Shown: positions 51,096 through 59,920, numbered from the stretch's first letter. The stretch: DNA of 64,000 nucleotides from DASSKP01 sp035695045 (GCA_035695045.1 DASSEX010000030.1:1-64000); one strand, 5' to 3'. Translations and numbers: made by a program. Notes: generated from the letters alone by a model not told the origin.

Positions 51096-52508
51096 TCAGA
51101 GTCTGATGGGCACCTGCGCCGGCCGTACGGTGGAGAGACCGAGCGAAGCTGCCGCGCTGCGGTAGGCATCCCGGGCGGCCTCCACCTCACCGGCACCGTC
51201 GAGCAGCGCACCGAGCTCGTACCAAACGTCCGCCGTCCCGCGGTCGGTCGCGTGCGCGCTGAGGGTGTTGGCTGCGCTTCGGTAGAACTCCCGTGCGCGT
51301 TCCGGGTCGTGGTGCCCTGCGGACACCCGGCCCAGAAGCATCTCGAGCCGGGCGGTGAGCAAAGGCGCCGAGTCGCCGACTGCGGCGCGAGCCTCCGCGG
51401 CGATGCGCTCGGCTTCCTCAAGGTCGCCTACGTGCAGCCGCGCCTCGGCCAGCGTCGCGTCGCACCGAGCGACGTCGACAACGGTGCCCGCCTCGCCCGC
51501 AAGCGCCTTACGCGCCCGGGCCACCACACGCTCCGCTGTAGCGACATCCGGCGGTTCCACCTTGAGCAACATGTCGCCGAGCTCGGCATGCAGACGCGCG
51601 AGATTGCGGCCCCCGCTCGATTCACCGAGCAGGGCAAGCGCGCGCTCGGCCAACCCCACGCCGGCCACCGCCTGGCCTCGGCGCGAGGCGACAATGCTGG
51701 CGTTCCAGTACGCCGCCGCGCGGGCCTGCGGAGAGGCCATCGCCTCCGACCGCTCGATGGCGGACTGACACAGGTGATAAGCGTGCGCGGTGTCGCCACG
51801 CTCGAAGTACGCCGCGGCGAGGGTCACCGTCAGCCGTACTGCGTCGTCGCAGCCCGACAGGCCGAGCTCATCCGCGAGCTTCACGGCTGCCTCGGCCACG
51901 TCGATGCCACGAGCGAAGTCGCCGCTTTCGCGGTAAAGCCGCGAGAGGTTGATCGACAACTGCAGCGGGTTGGGGGCACTGTCGCTCTCCCGTAGCCGCT
52001 CGAGCACGTGAATCGCCTCGTCCAGGGCCCCGGAAGCCTCGAGTGCGCTCGCTAGCAGCACCTCCGCCTCGCGGCGGAAGGTCGACAGCACGTCCGGCGT
52101 CTCGTCCAGCAACGAGCGCAGCTCACGCACCGCATCGACCGCCTCGCCGGAGTGCAGGGCGAGCTCGGCGTAGCGCAACCTCAGGCGCGCGTCGGCCATC
52201 TCGTCGCGGCCGATGCCGGTGAGGAGGAAGTCGGCCGTGGTGCCGAGGCGCTCGGCGAGGTACTCCACCACGTCCCGCTCGGGTCGGCGCTGTCCGGACT
52301 CGATCCGGGAGACGTACGCCGTCGACAGCCGGCCCTGCGCGAGCTCGGCCTGCTTGAGTCCGCGGCGCTGCCGCAGCTCACGGACCCTCCGGCCGAGGGC
52401 GAGCGGATCCGGGACCGGATGCGACGCAGAAGGCTCCATGGGCAGAGAGTCTGCCGCCATCTGCCGCGACATGTGACTAGACACGCGATTTTCCTTGCCT
52501 GCGGTCAC
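51096..52508 (-). CDS. XRE-family regulator with C-terminal TPR domain
   Basis: 470 residues. An XRE helix-turn-helix covers residues 38-96 (RVRELRQRRGLKQAELAQGR; TAYVSRIESGQRRPERDVVE). The rest, residues 105-460, is a series of TPR-like helical pairs (NLSRLYRESGDFARGIDVAE; TLAAAYFERGDTAHAYHLCQ; WYELGALLDGAGEVEAARDA). This is the architecture of RRNPP-type regulators, in which the TPR groove binds a signal peptide. The GTG at 52508 overlaps the EAL stop; a GTG eight codons on behind AAGGAAA is an alternative. Ligand and targets are unknown. Confidence 0.88.
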   Translation of the reverse strand: MTAGKENRVSSHMSRQMAADSLPMEPSASHPVPDPLALGRRVRELRQRRGLKQAELAQGRLSTAYVSRIESGQRRPERDVVEYLAERLGTTADFLLTGIGRDEMADARLRLRYAELALHSGEAVDAVRELRSLLDETPDVLSTFRREAEVLLASALEASGALDEAIHVLERLRESDSAPNPLQLSINLSRLYRESGDFARGIDVAEAAVKLADELGLSGCDDAVRLTVTLAAAYFERGDTAHAYHLCQSAIERSEAMASPQARAAAYWNASIVASRRGQAVAGVGLAERALALLGESSGGRNLARLHAELGDMLLKVEPPDVATAERVVARARKALAGEAGTVVDVARCDATLAEARLHVGDLEEAERIAAEARAAVGDSAPLLTARLEMLLGRVSAGHHDPERAREFYRSAANTLSAHATDRGTADVWYELGALLDGAGEVEAARDAYRSAAASLGLSTVRPAQVPIRL

Positions 52509-53461
52509 GCTCGCCTCGCGGCCGGGATGCCCGACGGGTCGGCCAGCATCGCCCGCGAGACGGACGCCGGCCGCCAGCTGCGGCCGTTCGGGCCCTCCAC
52601 ACCGCGGCGGTTCAGCAGGGCGGCGATCGTCGCCGGCGACGCCCCGACGGCAGCCATCTCACGGATCAGCTTCAGCGCGGCAGCGTCCTGTGCGTTGGCG
52701 CGCCAGTACTCGGCCAGTCCCGCCGGGGCGACGGGCCGGCTGAAGAGGTAGCCCTGGGCCCGGTGCACGCCGTAACGCTCGAGGATCTGCGCCTGTTGCT
52801 CCGTCTCGACCCCCTCGGCCACCGTCCGCATCCCGAGCTCGGCGCTGATGGCGACCAGGCCACGGACGAGCGCGTCCGCGCGACCGTCGCCGAGATGGCT
52901 GACGAAGCTGCGGTCGATCTTCAGCTCGGTCAGCGGCAGCTCGTTGACCGCTGCCAGCGCGTTGAAGCCGGTCCCCGCGTCGTCGAGAGCGACGCCCACC
53001 CCATGGCGGATCAGGGCGGCCGCCACCTCCGAGCCGGTGACCGGGTCGATCCGCGAGGTCTCGGTGAGCTCGACGTTCAGCGCGGACGGCGGCAGGTCGT
53101 GGCGAGCCAGCGCGTCGTAGACCGACGCCACCCAGCCCGGGCTGAGCTCGCGTGGGTCGGTGTTGACGGACACCTCGCCACAGAGGCCGTCCGCGCGCCA
53201 CGCCGCGACCTGCCGACACGCGGTTTCGAGGACGAACTGGCCGATCTCGCGCGCGCAGGAGGCGTCCGTGTCCTGCCAGAACGCACCCGGCGCGACCAGG
53301 CCGTCGGGAAGCCGCCAGCGCAGCAGCGCCTCGGCCGCGACAGGCCGGCGCGAGCGCAGCTCGACGATCGGCTGGTAGTGCAGGACCAGCTCTTCGCGGC
53401 GTACGGCGCCACGGATGCCGGGGCGGCCGAACAGGGTCTCCCCGGCGAGAACGGCAGTCAC
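52505..53461 (-). CDS. EAL-domain c-di-GMP phosphodiesterase with helix-turn-helix-like tail
   Basis: 318 residues. The EAL domain (18-250) keeps EAL at 44-46 (AEALLRW), N100, the ELTET glutamate, DDAGTGFNAL (160-169), K181 in LKIDRSF, E216-E219 in AEGVET and QGYLFSRP. It therefore looks catalytically complete, without a GGDEF partner or sensor. Residues 261-308 resemble the helix-turn-helix of large serine recombinases (GASPATIAALLNRRGVEGPN). GTG at 53461. Coupled to the XRE-TPR regulator by a GTGA overlap, so both act in one circuit. Confidence 0.87.
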   Translation of the reverse strand: MTAVLAGETLFGRPGIRGAVRREELVLHYQPIVELRSRRPVAAEALLRWRLPDGLVAPGAFWQDTDASCAREIGQFVLETACRQVAAWRADGLCGEVSVNTDPRELSPGWVASVYDALARHDLPPSALNVELTETSRIDPVTGSEVAAALIRHGVGVALDDAGTGFNALAAVNELPLTELKIDRSFVSHLGDGRADALVRGLVAISAELGMRTVAEGVETEQQAQILERYGVHRAQGYLFSRPVAPAGLAEYWRANAQDAAALKLIREMAAVGASPATIAALLNRRGVEGPNGRSWRPASVSRAMLADPSGIPAARRA

Positions 53462-53503
53462 ATTTAGTCAACTCGGCATTTGACAAGCCCGACTTGACCC
53501 CGG

Positions 53504-54427
53504 TCAGCCCTTCGTTGCCAGCGCCCGGAGGAAGAACCCCACATTGGCCGGGCGCTCGGCGAGCCGGCGCATCAGGTAGCCGTACCACTCGTCGCCGTAC
53601 GGAACGTAGATCCGGACCGTTTCCCCCGCCTCCGCCAGCCTGAGCTGCTCATGCGGCCGGATCCCGTAGAGCATCTGGAACTCATAGCTGCCCCGAGCAC
53701 GGCCGGCGCGCCGCACCAGGGTGGTCGCGATCGCGACCAGTCGAGGGTCATGGGTGGCGAACATCGGGTAGCCGCCGCCCTCGACCAAGGTGCGAAGGCA
53801 GCGGACGTAGGAGCGGTCGACCTCACCCCGTGACTGGAAGGCGACACTCTCCGGCTCCTTGTAGGCGCCCTTGCAGAGCCGGACCCGCGACCCGGGAGTG
53901 GCAAGGTCGCGGCAGTCGCCCTCGGTCCGGCGCAGGTAGGACTGGAGCACCGCCCCCACCCACGGGAAGTCGCGGCGCAGCTCGCGGACCGTGGCCAACG
54001 TCGCGTCCGTCGTGGTGTGGTCCTCCATGTCGATGGTGACCGTCGTGCTCGCCGCAGACGCTGCCTCGCAGATCGCGCGGGCGTTGTCGAGTGCCAGCGC
54101 GTGGTCGAGAGCCTGCCCGACGGCCGAGAGCTTGACGGAGACCTCCGCGCGGGCGGCGAGGCCGAGGTCACCGAGCCGCCGCAGGAGCAGCAGGTAGGCC
54201 TTCGTGGTGGCCTCGGCGTGCCCGACCTCGGTCGTGTCCTCGCCGAGGTGGTCGAGAGTCACGGTCAGCCCGGACCCGGCCAGTGTCGACGCCACCCGCA
54301 CGGCGTCGTCGACGGTCGTACCGGCAACGAAGCGCCGCACCACGTCCCTGGAAACCGGAGCGGTCTCGACCAAGCGACGGACGCGGGTGTTGCGCGACGC
54401 CGTCAGCAGCGCGGCTCGCAGGACCAC
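53504..54427 (-). CDS. Proline dehydrogenase
   Basis: Monofunctional FAD enzyme that oxidises proline to pyrroline-5-carboxylate, 307 residues. TIM-barrel motifs are visible: VTLDHLGEDTTEVGHAEATT, SRVRLCKGAYKEPESVAF, MFATHDPRLVAIA, YEFQMLYGIRPHEQ and YVPYGDEWYGYLMRRLAERP. The GTG at 54427 stands five bases after GGAGG and gives the normal length; an upstream extension of 43 codons has no support. The partner dehydrogenase is not in the window. Confidence 0.93.
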   Translation of the reverse strand: MVLRAALLTASRNTRVRRLVETAPVSRDVVRRFVAGTTVDDAVRVASTLAGSGLTVTLDHLGEDTTEVGHAEATTKAYLLLLRRLGDLGLAARAEVSVKLSAVGQALDHALALDNARAICEAASAASTTVTIDMEDHTTTDATLATVRELRRDFPWVGAVLQSYLRRTEGDCRDLATPGSRVRLCKGAYKEPESVAFQSRGEVDRSYVRCLRTLVEGGGYPMFATHDPRLVAIATTLVRRAGRARGSYEFQMLYGIRPHEQLRLAEAGETVRIYVPYGDEWYGYLMRRLAERPANVGFFLRALATKG

Positions 54428-54449
54428 ATCCACCTCCTCGGGCGCGAGG

Positions 54450-55205
54450 TTACGGCACCCTCGCGACGACCAACGGCCCCCAGAGCCGTTCGGTGACCAG
54501 CGGCCACGGCTGCAGGGCGTCCGCGACCTGCGACAGGAACTCCTCGCGCCGATCACCCAGAGCCAGGTTGTCCGAATGCGTCCGCAACACCGCGAGATGC
54601 TCCTCGCGGGTCACCTCGCGCTCCCAGGTCAGCTCGGTGTCGACGACGACCTCGAACCCCCGGGCGCGCAGGTCGTCCGCTGCATCGCGCGGCCCGACGC
54701 CGGTGCGGTTCGGAGGGCGGCTCCCGTGCAGCTGAGCCCAGTGCTGGTAGACCGCGCTCTGCGCCTGCTCCCAGTCGACGCCCTCATCCCACAGGTGGTT
54801 GGCCCACCACAGTGCGAGGTGCCCGCCGGGGCGCAGGACCGTGCGGATCTCGCGCACCGCCGGCTCCGGCTCGACCCAGTGCCAAGCGGTCGCGCAGACG
54901 ACGAGGTCGAACATGTCCGGTCGAAACGGCAGGCGTTCTGCTCGCGCGACGACTGCCGGAACGGACGGCGTACGGCGCCGCAGCGTGGCGAGCATGTCGC
55001 CGGCGATGTCCATCGCCACGACGCTCGCGCCGCGGCGGTGCAGGGCGCGGGTCGCCAAGCCGGTGCCCGCCGCGAGATCCAGCGTGGTCAGGGTCGACAG
55101 CGGACCCGTGTGCGCCGCCAGGACGTCGTACAGGCGGTCGGGATAGTCCGGCCGCACCTCGTCGTAGAGGTCCGCGACCTGGCCGAACCTCGTCCCCAGG
55201 CTCAT
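54450..55205 (-). CDS. Class I SAM-dependent methyltransferase
   Basis: 251 residues. The SAM loop is TLDLAAGTGLATRALHRRG (residues 43-61), the acidic residue is in VVAMDIAGDML, and the post-loop is FDLVVCATAWHWVEPEPAV. It belongs to the broad Methyltransf_11 group; the N-terminal FGQVADLYDEVRPDYP is typical. The substrate is unknown. The ATG at 55205 was chosen; a longer frame is the shadow of the isomerase gene. Confidence 0.85.
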   Translation of the reverse strand: MSLGTRFGQVADLYDEVRPDYPDRLYDVLAAHTGPLSTLTTLDLAAGTGLATRALHRRGASVVAMDIAGDMLATLRRRTPSVPAVVARAERLPFRPDMFDLVVCATAWHWVEPEPAVREIRTVLRPGGHLALWWANHLWDEGVDWEQAQSAVYQHWAQLHGSRPPNRTGVGPRDAADDLRARGFEVVVDTELTWEREVTREEHLAVLRTHSDNLALGDRREEFLSQVADALQPWPLVTERLWGPLVVARVP

Positions 55206-55215
55206 CGGCGGCTCA

Positions 55216-56055
55216 TCACGGCGCGATCCGGCGCCACGCCGTCGTGTCCTCGTCAAGCCGCGCGGCGAGGTTGAGCCGCGTGAAGGCGAGCGCCTCGGCC
55301 AGGTCGGCTTCGCGGTCGGCGCGGTTGTCGGCACGCCGGGTGCTCACCTCGACGACGACCGTCCCGGCGAAGCGCTGTCGGGCCAGGCGTTCGAGCAGGT
55401 CGGCGCACGGCTGCGTGCCGCGACCCGGTACGAGGTGCTCGTCGCGCGCGGTGCCGATGCCGTCCGCGATGTGGATGTGAGCTAGCCGGTCGCCCATGCG
55501 CCCCGCCATGTCCATCGCGTCGGCCTGGGAGACCGAGGTATGCGAGAGGTCGAGGGTGAAGTGCCGGAACGCCTCGTCGCTCGGGTCCCAGTCCGGGCTG
55601 TACGGCGTCACCGCGCGGCCGCGCGCCCGCAGGGGAAACATGTTCTCCACCGCGAACTGGATGTCGGTCTCGTCGGCCATCCGCTGGATCCCGGCAATGA
55701 AGTCACGGGCGTACTCACGCTGCCACCGGAACGGCGGATGGACGACGACCGTCTTCGCACCGACCGTTTCCGCGGCGTTGCGGGCACGGACGAGCTTCGC
55801 CCACGGCTCCGTGCCCCAGACCCGCTGCGTGATGATCAGGCACGGCGCATGGATCGCGAGGATGGCGATGCCGTGGTAGTCGGCCAAGCGCTTCAAGGCG
55901 TCCGGATCCTGGCTGACCGGGTCGGTCCAGACCATGACCTCGACACCGTCGTAGCCGAGCCGGGCGGCGATCTCGAACGCGGCGGCGGTCGACTCCGGGT
56001 AGACCGAGGCGGTCGACAGGGCGACCTTCGCCTCGGGAACCTGGAGAACCGTCAC
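55216..56055 (-). CDS. Sugar phosphate isomerase/epimerase-type TIM-barrel protein
   Basis: 279-residue xylose-isomerase-like barrel. Metal-site residues are suggested by FAVENMFPL (Glu), FTLDLSHTS (Asp, His), LAHIHIADG (His) and VVVEVSTRR (Glu). The reaction cannot be named. GTG at 56055 (VTVLQVPEAKVALST). It lies 10 nt upstream of the methyltransferase gene and is probably co-transcribed with it. Confidence 0.85.
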   Translation of the reverse strand: MTVLQVPEAKVALSTASVYPESTAAAFEIAARLGYDGVEVMVWTDPVSQDPDALKRLADYHGIAILAIHAPCLIITQRVWGTEPWAKLVRARNAAETVGAKTVVVHPPFRWQREYARDFIAGIQRMADETDIQFAVENMFPLRARGRAVTPYSPDWDPSDEAFRHFTLDLSHTSVSQADAMDMAGRMGDRLAHIHIADGIGTARDEHLVPGRGTQPCADLLERLARQRFAGTVVVEVSTRRADNRADREADLAEALAFTRLNLAARLDEDTTAWRRIAP

Positions 56056-56103
56056 GCAGACAGTCTGTCGCAGTGCCGGGAGTTTCCCGATGATGCATAG
56101 AGT

Positions 56104-56853
56104 GTGCGCGTGCCTGAGGTGCCCCTCGACTTCCCCCGTCAGTGGATCGAGTTCGTCAACCCGGAGGACGACGACGAGCTGTTCCGCTGCGATCTGACCT
56201 GGCTGCTTTCCAGCTGGACGTGCATCTTCGGCAGCGGATGCAAGGGAATCGTCAAGAAGCGCCCGGACGACGGCTGCTGCTCTCACGGTGCCTACTACTC
56301 GGAGAAGGCCGACGAGAAGAAGACCGAGAAGTTCGCCCGCGCGCTGTCCGAGGACGAGTGGCAGTTCCGCAAGCAGGGGCTGAAGGGCGGCATCAGCGAG
56401 GTCGAGGACGGCAAGCGACGGACCCGCCGGATCAACGGCGCCTGCATCTTCCTCAACCGCCCGGGCTTCCCGGCCGGACAGGGCTGTGCTCTGCACCTGC
56501 ACGCCCTCAACACCGGGCTGCACCCGCTGGAGACCAAGCCCGACGTCTGCTGGCAGCTGCCGATCCGGCGCACCTATGACTGGGTGAAGCGCCCGGACGA
56601 CACCAAGGTGCTGGTCACCACCATCACGGAGTACGACCGGCGCGGGTGGGGGCCGGGCGGCCACGACTTCCAGTGGTACTGCAGCGGCAACACCGAGGCG
56701 CACGTCGCCGCCGACCCGCTCTACATCACCTACGGCCCCGAGCTGACCGAGCTGATGGGCAAGCCCGCCTACGACGAGCTCGTGCAGATCTGCGAGCAGG
56801 CGCTCGCGAGCCGGCCGATCGCTCCGCACCCGGCCTCGCCACCGCGCGCCTGA
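56104..56853 (+). CDS. Cysteine-rich conserved protein of unknown function
   Basis: 249 residues, not recognised. Ten cysteines at 29, 40, 46, 58, 59, 114, 128, 149, 193 and 230 stand in blocks such as WTCIFGSGCKGIV, DGCCSHGAYYS, FPAGQGCALHLHAL and DFQWYCSGNT. The spacing with nearby histidines suggests an iron-sulfur or zinc site. No signal peptide or membrane helix, so cytoplasmic. The start is GTG at 56104 or the GTG two codons later. It precedes radA by 37 nt on the same strand and is divergent from the isomerase gene. Confidence 0.75.
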   Translation: MRVPEVPLDFPRQWIEFVNPEDDDELFRCDLTWLLSSWTCIFGSGCKGIVKKRPDDGCCSHGAYYSEKADEKKTEKFARALSEDEWQFRKQGLKGGISEVEDGKRRTRRINGACIFLNRPGFPAGQGCALHLHALNTGLHPLETKPDVCWQLPIRRTYDWVKRPDDTKVLVTTITEYDRRGWGPGGHDFQWYCSGNTEAHVAADPLYITYGPELTELMGKPAYDELVQICEQALASRPIAPHPASPPRA

Positions 56854-56890
56854 CCCGGAACTGTCGGCTCGCGGCTCTACCGTCGCGGAC

Positions 56891-58300
56891 ATGGCCAGGA
56901 CAGCAACCCGCGAACGACCCGGCTTCCGCTGCAGCGAGTGCGGCCTCGAGGCTGCCCGCTGGGTCGGTCGGTGCCCTGAGTGCCAGGCCTGGGGCACGCT
57001 GGCCGAGGTCGGCGCCCGACCCGGCGGTCACGTCACCGCTGGGCCGGTGAGCGCACCGGCCCAGCCGATCAGCGCCGTTCCGGCGCAAGGTGCTGTCCAC
57101 CGGCCGACGGGCATCGACGAGCTCGACCGAGTTCTCGGCGGGGGGCTGGTGCCCGGCTCCGTCGTCCTGCTCGCCGGTGAGCCGGGCGTCGGCAAGTCGA
57201 CGCTTCTCATCGCCGCTGCCGCCCGCATCGCCGAGTCCGGCCGGCGCTGCCTGGTCGTCACCGGCGAGGAGTCCGCGGCACAGGTGCGACTGCGGGCGGG
57301 CCGGATCGGGGCTCTCGCCGACGACCTCTATCTCGCCGCCGAGACCGAGCTGTCCGCGGTGCTCGGTCACGTCGACGCGGTGCAGCCCGACGTCCTGGTC
57401 GTGGACTCGGTGCAGACGATCGGCTCGGCCGACGTCGACGGCACGTCCGGTGGCGTCGCTCAGGTGCGCGAGGTCGCCGGCGCGCTGACCCGCGTGGCGA
57501 AGTCACGCGGCATCTCCACGGTGCTCGTCGGTCACGTCACCAAGGACGGCGCCATCGCCGGGCCGCGCGTGCTCGAGCACCTCGTCGACGTGGTGCTGCA
57601 CTTCGAAGGCGACCGGCACTCACGACTGCGACTCGTGCGCACCGTGAAGAACCGCTTCGGCCCTGCCGACGAGGTCGGCTGCTTCGACCTCACGGACAAC
57701 GGCATCATCGGACTTGCCGACCCCTCCGGTCTTTTCCTGTCGCGCATCAGTGACCCCGTCCCAGGCACGTGCATCACCGTCGCCATGGAAGGGCGCCGGG
57801 CCCTCGTCAGCGAAGTGCAGGCGCTGGTGGCGAAGTCGGCGCTGCCCGCACCCCGTCGAGCGACCAGCGGGCTCGACGCCGCACGCATCGCGATGGTGCT
57901 CGCCGTCCTCGACCGGCGCGGCCGGTTGTCCCTGGCGACCCATGACGTCTACGCCGCGACGGTCGGTGGCGTGCGACTCGCGGAGCCGGCCGCAGACCTC
58001 GCCGTCGCGCTCGCCATCGCCGGTGCGGCTCGCGACCACGCCCTGCCGGGCGACCTGGTCGCGATCGGCGAGGTCGGCCTGGCCGGTGAGGTCAGGCCCA
58101 TCGGCGCGCTGGCCCCCCGTCTGCAGGAGGCGGCACGACTCGGCTTCCGCCGAGCGCTGGTGCCTGCGGGGGCCGAGGTGAAGGTCGACGGCATCGCCTG
58201 CATCGGCGTCGGCGACGTACAGTCCGCACTCCGCGTTCTCAACGATTCGGTCTCGACGCGCCGCCCTGACAACGTCGTGCACCTCGACGTCGTGCGCTGA
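56891..58300 (+). CDS. radA: DNA repair protein RadA
   Basis: 469-residue RecA-like ATPase that aids branch migration in recombination. A C4 zinc finger (FRCSECGLEAARWVGRCPEC) is followed by Walker A LAGEPGVGKSTLLIAAA, Walker B LVVDSVQTI, the RadA-specific KNRFGPADEVG and a C-terminal Lon-like domain. ATG at 56891 has no ribosome-binding site; a TACCGT hexamer ends 7 nt before it, so the transcript may be leaderless. disA follows 49 nt downstream, the usual pairing. Confidence 0.96.
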   Translation: MARTATRERPGFRCSECGLEAARWVGRCPECQAWGTLAEVGARPGGHVTAGPVSAPAQPISAVPAQGAVHRPTGIDELDRVLGGGLVPGSVVLLAGEPGVGKSTLLIAAAARIAESGRRCLVVTGEESAAQVRLRAGRIGALADDLYLAAETELSAVLGHVDAVQPDVLVVDSVQTIGSADVDGTSGGVAQVREVAGALTRVAKSRGISTVLVGHVTKDGAIAGPRVLEHLVDVVLHFEGDRHSRLRLVRTVKNRFGPADEVGCFDLTDNGIIGLADPSGLFLSRISDPVPGTCITVAMEGRRALVSEVQALVAKSALPAPRRATSGLDAARIAMVLAVLDRRGRLSLATHDVYAATVGGVRLAEPAADLAVALAIAGAARDHALPGDLVAIGEVGLAGEVRPIGALAPRLQEAARLGFRRALVPAGAEVKVDGIACIGVGDVQSALRVLNDSVSTRRPDNVVHLDVVR

Positions 58301-58349
58301 CCGTTAGACTCCGCGACAGGATCGCACCCACCGCGCGACGAGGAGTCCG

Positions 58350-59441
58350 GTGTCCCCCACCGACCGTCCCGAAGGCGACCTCATGCGCGCGACACTCGCA
58401 GCGGTCGCGCCAGGCACGGCGTTGCGTGACGGTCTGGAGCGCATCCTGCGCGGCAACACGGGCGGGCTCGTCGTGCTCGGCCACGACAAGACCGTGGAGT
58501 CGCTGTGCACCGGCGGCTTCCCCCTCGACGTCGAGTTCTCGGCCACCAGGCTGCGTGAGCTCGCGAAGATGGACGGCGCGATCGTCCTCGACGACACCTA
58601 CACCCGCATCCTGCGCGCAGCGACGCATCTCGTGCCCGACCCGTCGATTCCGACCGAGGAGTCGGGCACCCGGCACCGCACGGCGGAGCGGGTCGCCAAG
58701 CAGACCGGCTACCCCGTCATCAGCGTCAGCCAGTCGATGCGCATCATCGCGCTGTACGTCGACGGGCGCCGCTATGTGCTCGACGACTCGGCCGCGATCC
58801 TTTCCCGCGCCAACCAGGCCCTTGCGACCCTCGAGCGCTACAAGCTGCGTCTCGACGAGGTGAGCGGCACGCTGTCGGCGTTGGAGATCGAGGATCTGGT
58901 CACCGTTCGCGACGCGGTCGCGGTCAGCCAGCGGTTGGAGATGGTCCGGCGCATCGCCTCGGAGATCGAGGGCTACGTCGTCGAGCTCGGCACCGACGGG
59001 CGGCTGCTGGCGCTTCAGCTCGACGAGCTGATGGCCGGCGTCGAGCAGGAACGCGAGCTCATCGTGCGCGACTACATGCCGCCGCCGTCCGGGCGTCGGG
59101 CCCGCAAGTTCGGCGATGTTCTCGCCGATCTCGACGGGCTTTCCGCGACGGATCTGCTCGACCTCGCCGCGATCGCGCGCGTGTGCGGCTTCGGGTCCGC
59201 GGCGGATGTTCTCGACGCGGCGGTCTCGCCGCGCGGCTTCCGGCTGCTTGCCCGGGTGCCTCGGCTCCCCGGCACTGTCGTCGACCGGCTCGTCGACCAC
59301 TTCGGCTCGCTGCAGAAGCTGCTGGCCGCCTCGATCGACGACCTACAAGCGGTGGAGGGTGTCGGCGAGACGCGCGCCCGCTCCGTGCGCGAGGGCCTGT
59401 CCCGACTCGCCGAGTCGTCGATCCTCGAACGCTACGTCTGA
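58350..59441 (+). CDS. disA: Diadenylate cyclase / DNA integrity scanning protein DisA
   Basis: Makes cyclic di-AMP from two ATP and scans DNA for branched structures, 363 residues. The catalytic DAC motifs are MDGAIVLDD (DGA) and ESGTRHRTAERVAKQTG (RHR) in residues 20-145. A helical linker and a C-terminal helix-hairpin-helix domain (LQAVEGVGETRARSVREGLS) follow. GTG at 58350 behind GAGGAG. RadA is known to inhibit DisA where both have been studied, in agreement with the pairing. Confidence 0.96.
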   Translation: MSPTDRPEGDLMRATLAAVAPGTALRDGLERILRGNTGGLVVLGHDKTVESLCTGGFPLDVEFSATRLRELAKMDGAIVLDDTYTRILRAATHLVPDPSIPTEESGTRHRTAERVAKQTGYPVISVSQSMRIIALYVDGRRYVLDDSAAILSRANQALATLERYKLRLDEVSGTLSALEIEDLVTVRDAVAVSQRLEMVRRIASEIEGYVVELGTDGRLLALQLDELMAGVEQERELIVRDYMPPPSGRRARKFGDVLADLDGLSATDLLDLAAIARVCGFGSAADVLDAAVSPRGFRLLARVPRLPGTVVDRLVDHFGSLQKLLAASIDDLQAVEGVGETRARSVREGLSRLAESSILERYV

Positions 59442-59473
59442 CCTCCGCAGCCGGACGGGCAGCATTCGGACGG

Positions 59474-59920
59474 TCAGGCCTCGATGCTCACCTGTTCGGC
59501 GAGCGCATCACGCCAGCCGGACGTCGTCACGTCGAGCAGCAGGTGAAGGTCGACGAGCAGCAACGGTCCGTTGCCGTCGCGGCGTACTCCGACGACGTAC
59601 TCCGGCAGCGCCTTGGCCGGCGGTTCTGCCGTCTGCAGCTCATCCGCGCCGAGAACTGCGAGCACCTGGTCGACCGCGATGCCGACCGCGTCCCCGTCGA
59701 CGTCCATGACCAGTACGTCGCCACCGTCGGTGCCGACGTTCTCGGGAGCGCGCACGTCGAGCACGGGTAGCGGCGCGCCACGAAGGACGACGACGCCGGC
59801 GAGCGGCGGTCGCATGCCCGGCAGCGTCTCGAGTCCGGAGAGGCGGACGATCTCGCGCACCTCGTCGAGCTTGGTGACGAACCGGCGGTCACCCAACCGG
59901 AACAGCACGTAGCCGTTCAT
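59474..59920 (-). CDS. cheW: Chemotaxis coupling protein CheW
   Basis: 148-residue CheW-like SH3-pair fold that links receptors to the CheA kinase. Family motifs are YVLFRLGDRRFVTKLDEVRE, LETLPGMRPPLAGVVVLRGA and LPVLDVRAP. ATG at 59920 with GGGGG upstream; a GTG one codon earlier overlaps the cheR stop and is also possible. It ends the cheB-cheR-cheW operon. No cheA or receptor gene is in the window. Confidence 0.88.
   Translation of the reverse strand: MNGYVLFRLGDRRFVTKLDEVREIVRLSGLETLPGMRPPLAGVVVLRGAPLPVLDVRAPENVGTDGGDVLVMDVDGDAVGIAVDQVLAVLGADELQTAEPPAKALPEYVVGVRRDGNGPLLLVDLHLLLDVTTSGWRDALAEQVSIEA

Noticed and set aside
52505..52750. Recombinase-like tail as part of a mobile element
   Set aside because: There is no resolvase catalytic domain, no repeats or att-like sites, and the neighbours are housekeeping genes; the segment is a short domain fused to EAL.
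53462..53503. Shared operator between the EAL upstream region (TTTGACAAG) and the peptide promoter (TTTGACTC)
   Set aside because: Only six bases agree and the spacing differs; this is within chance for two short regions.
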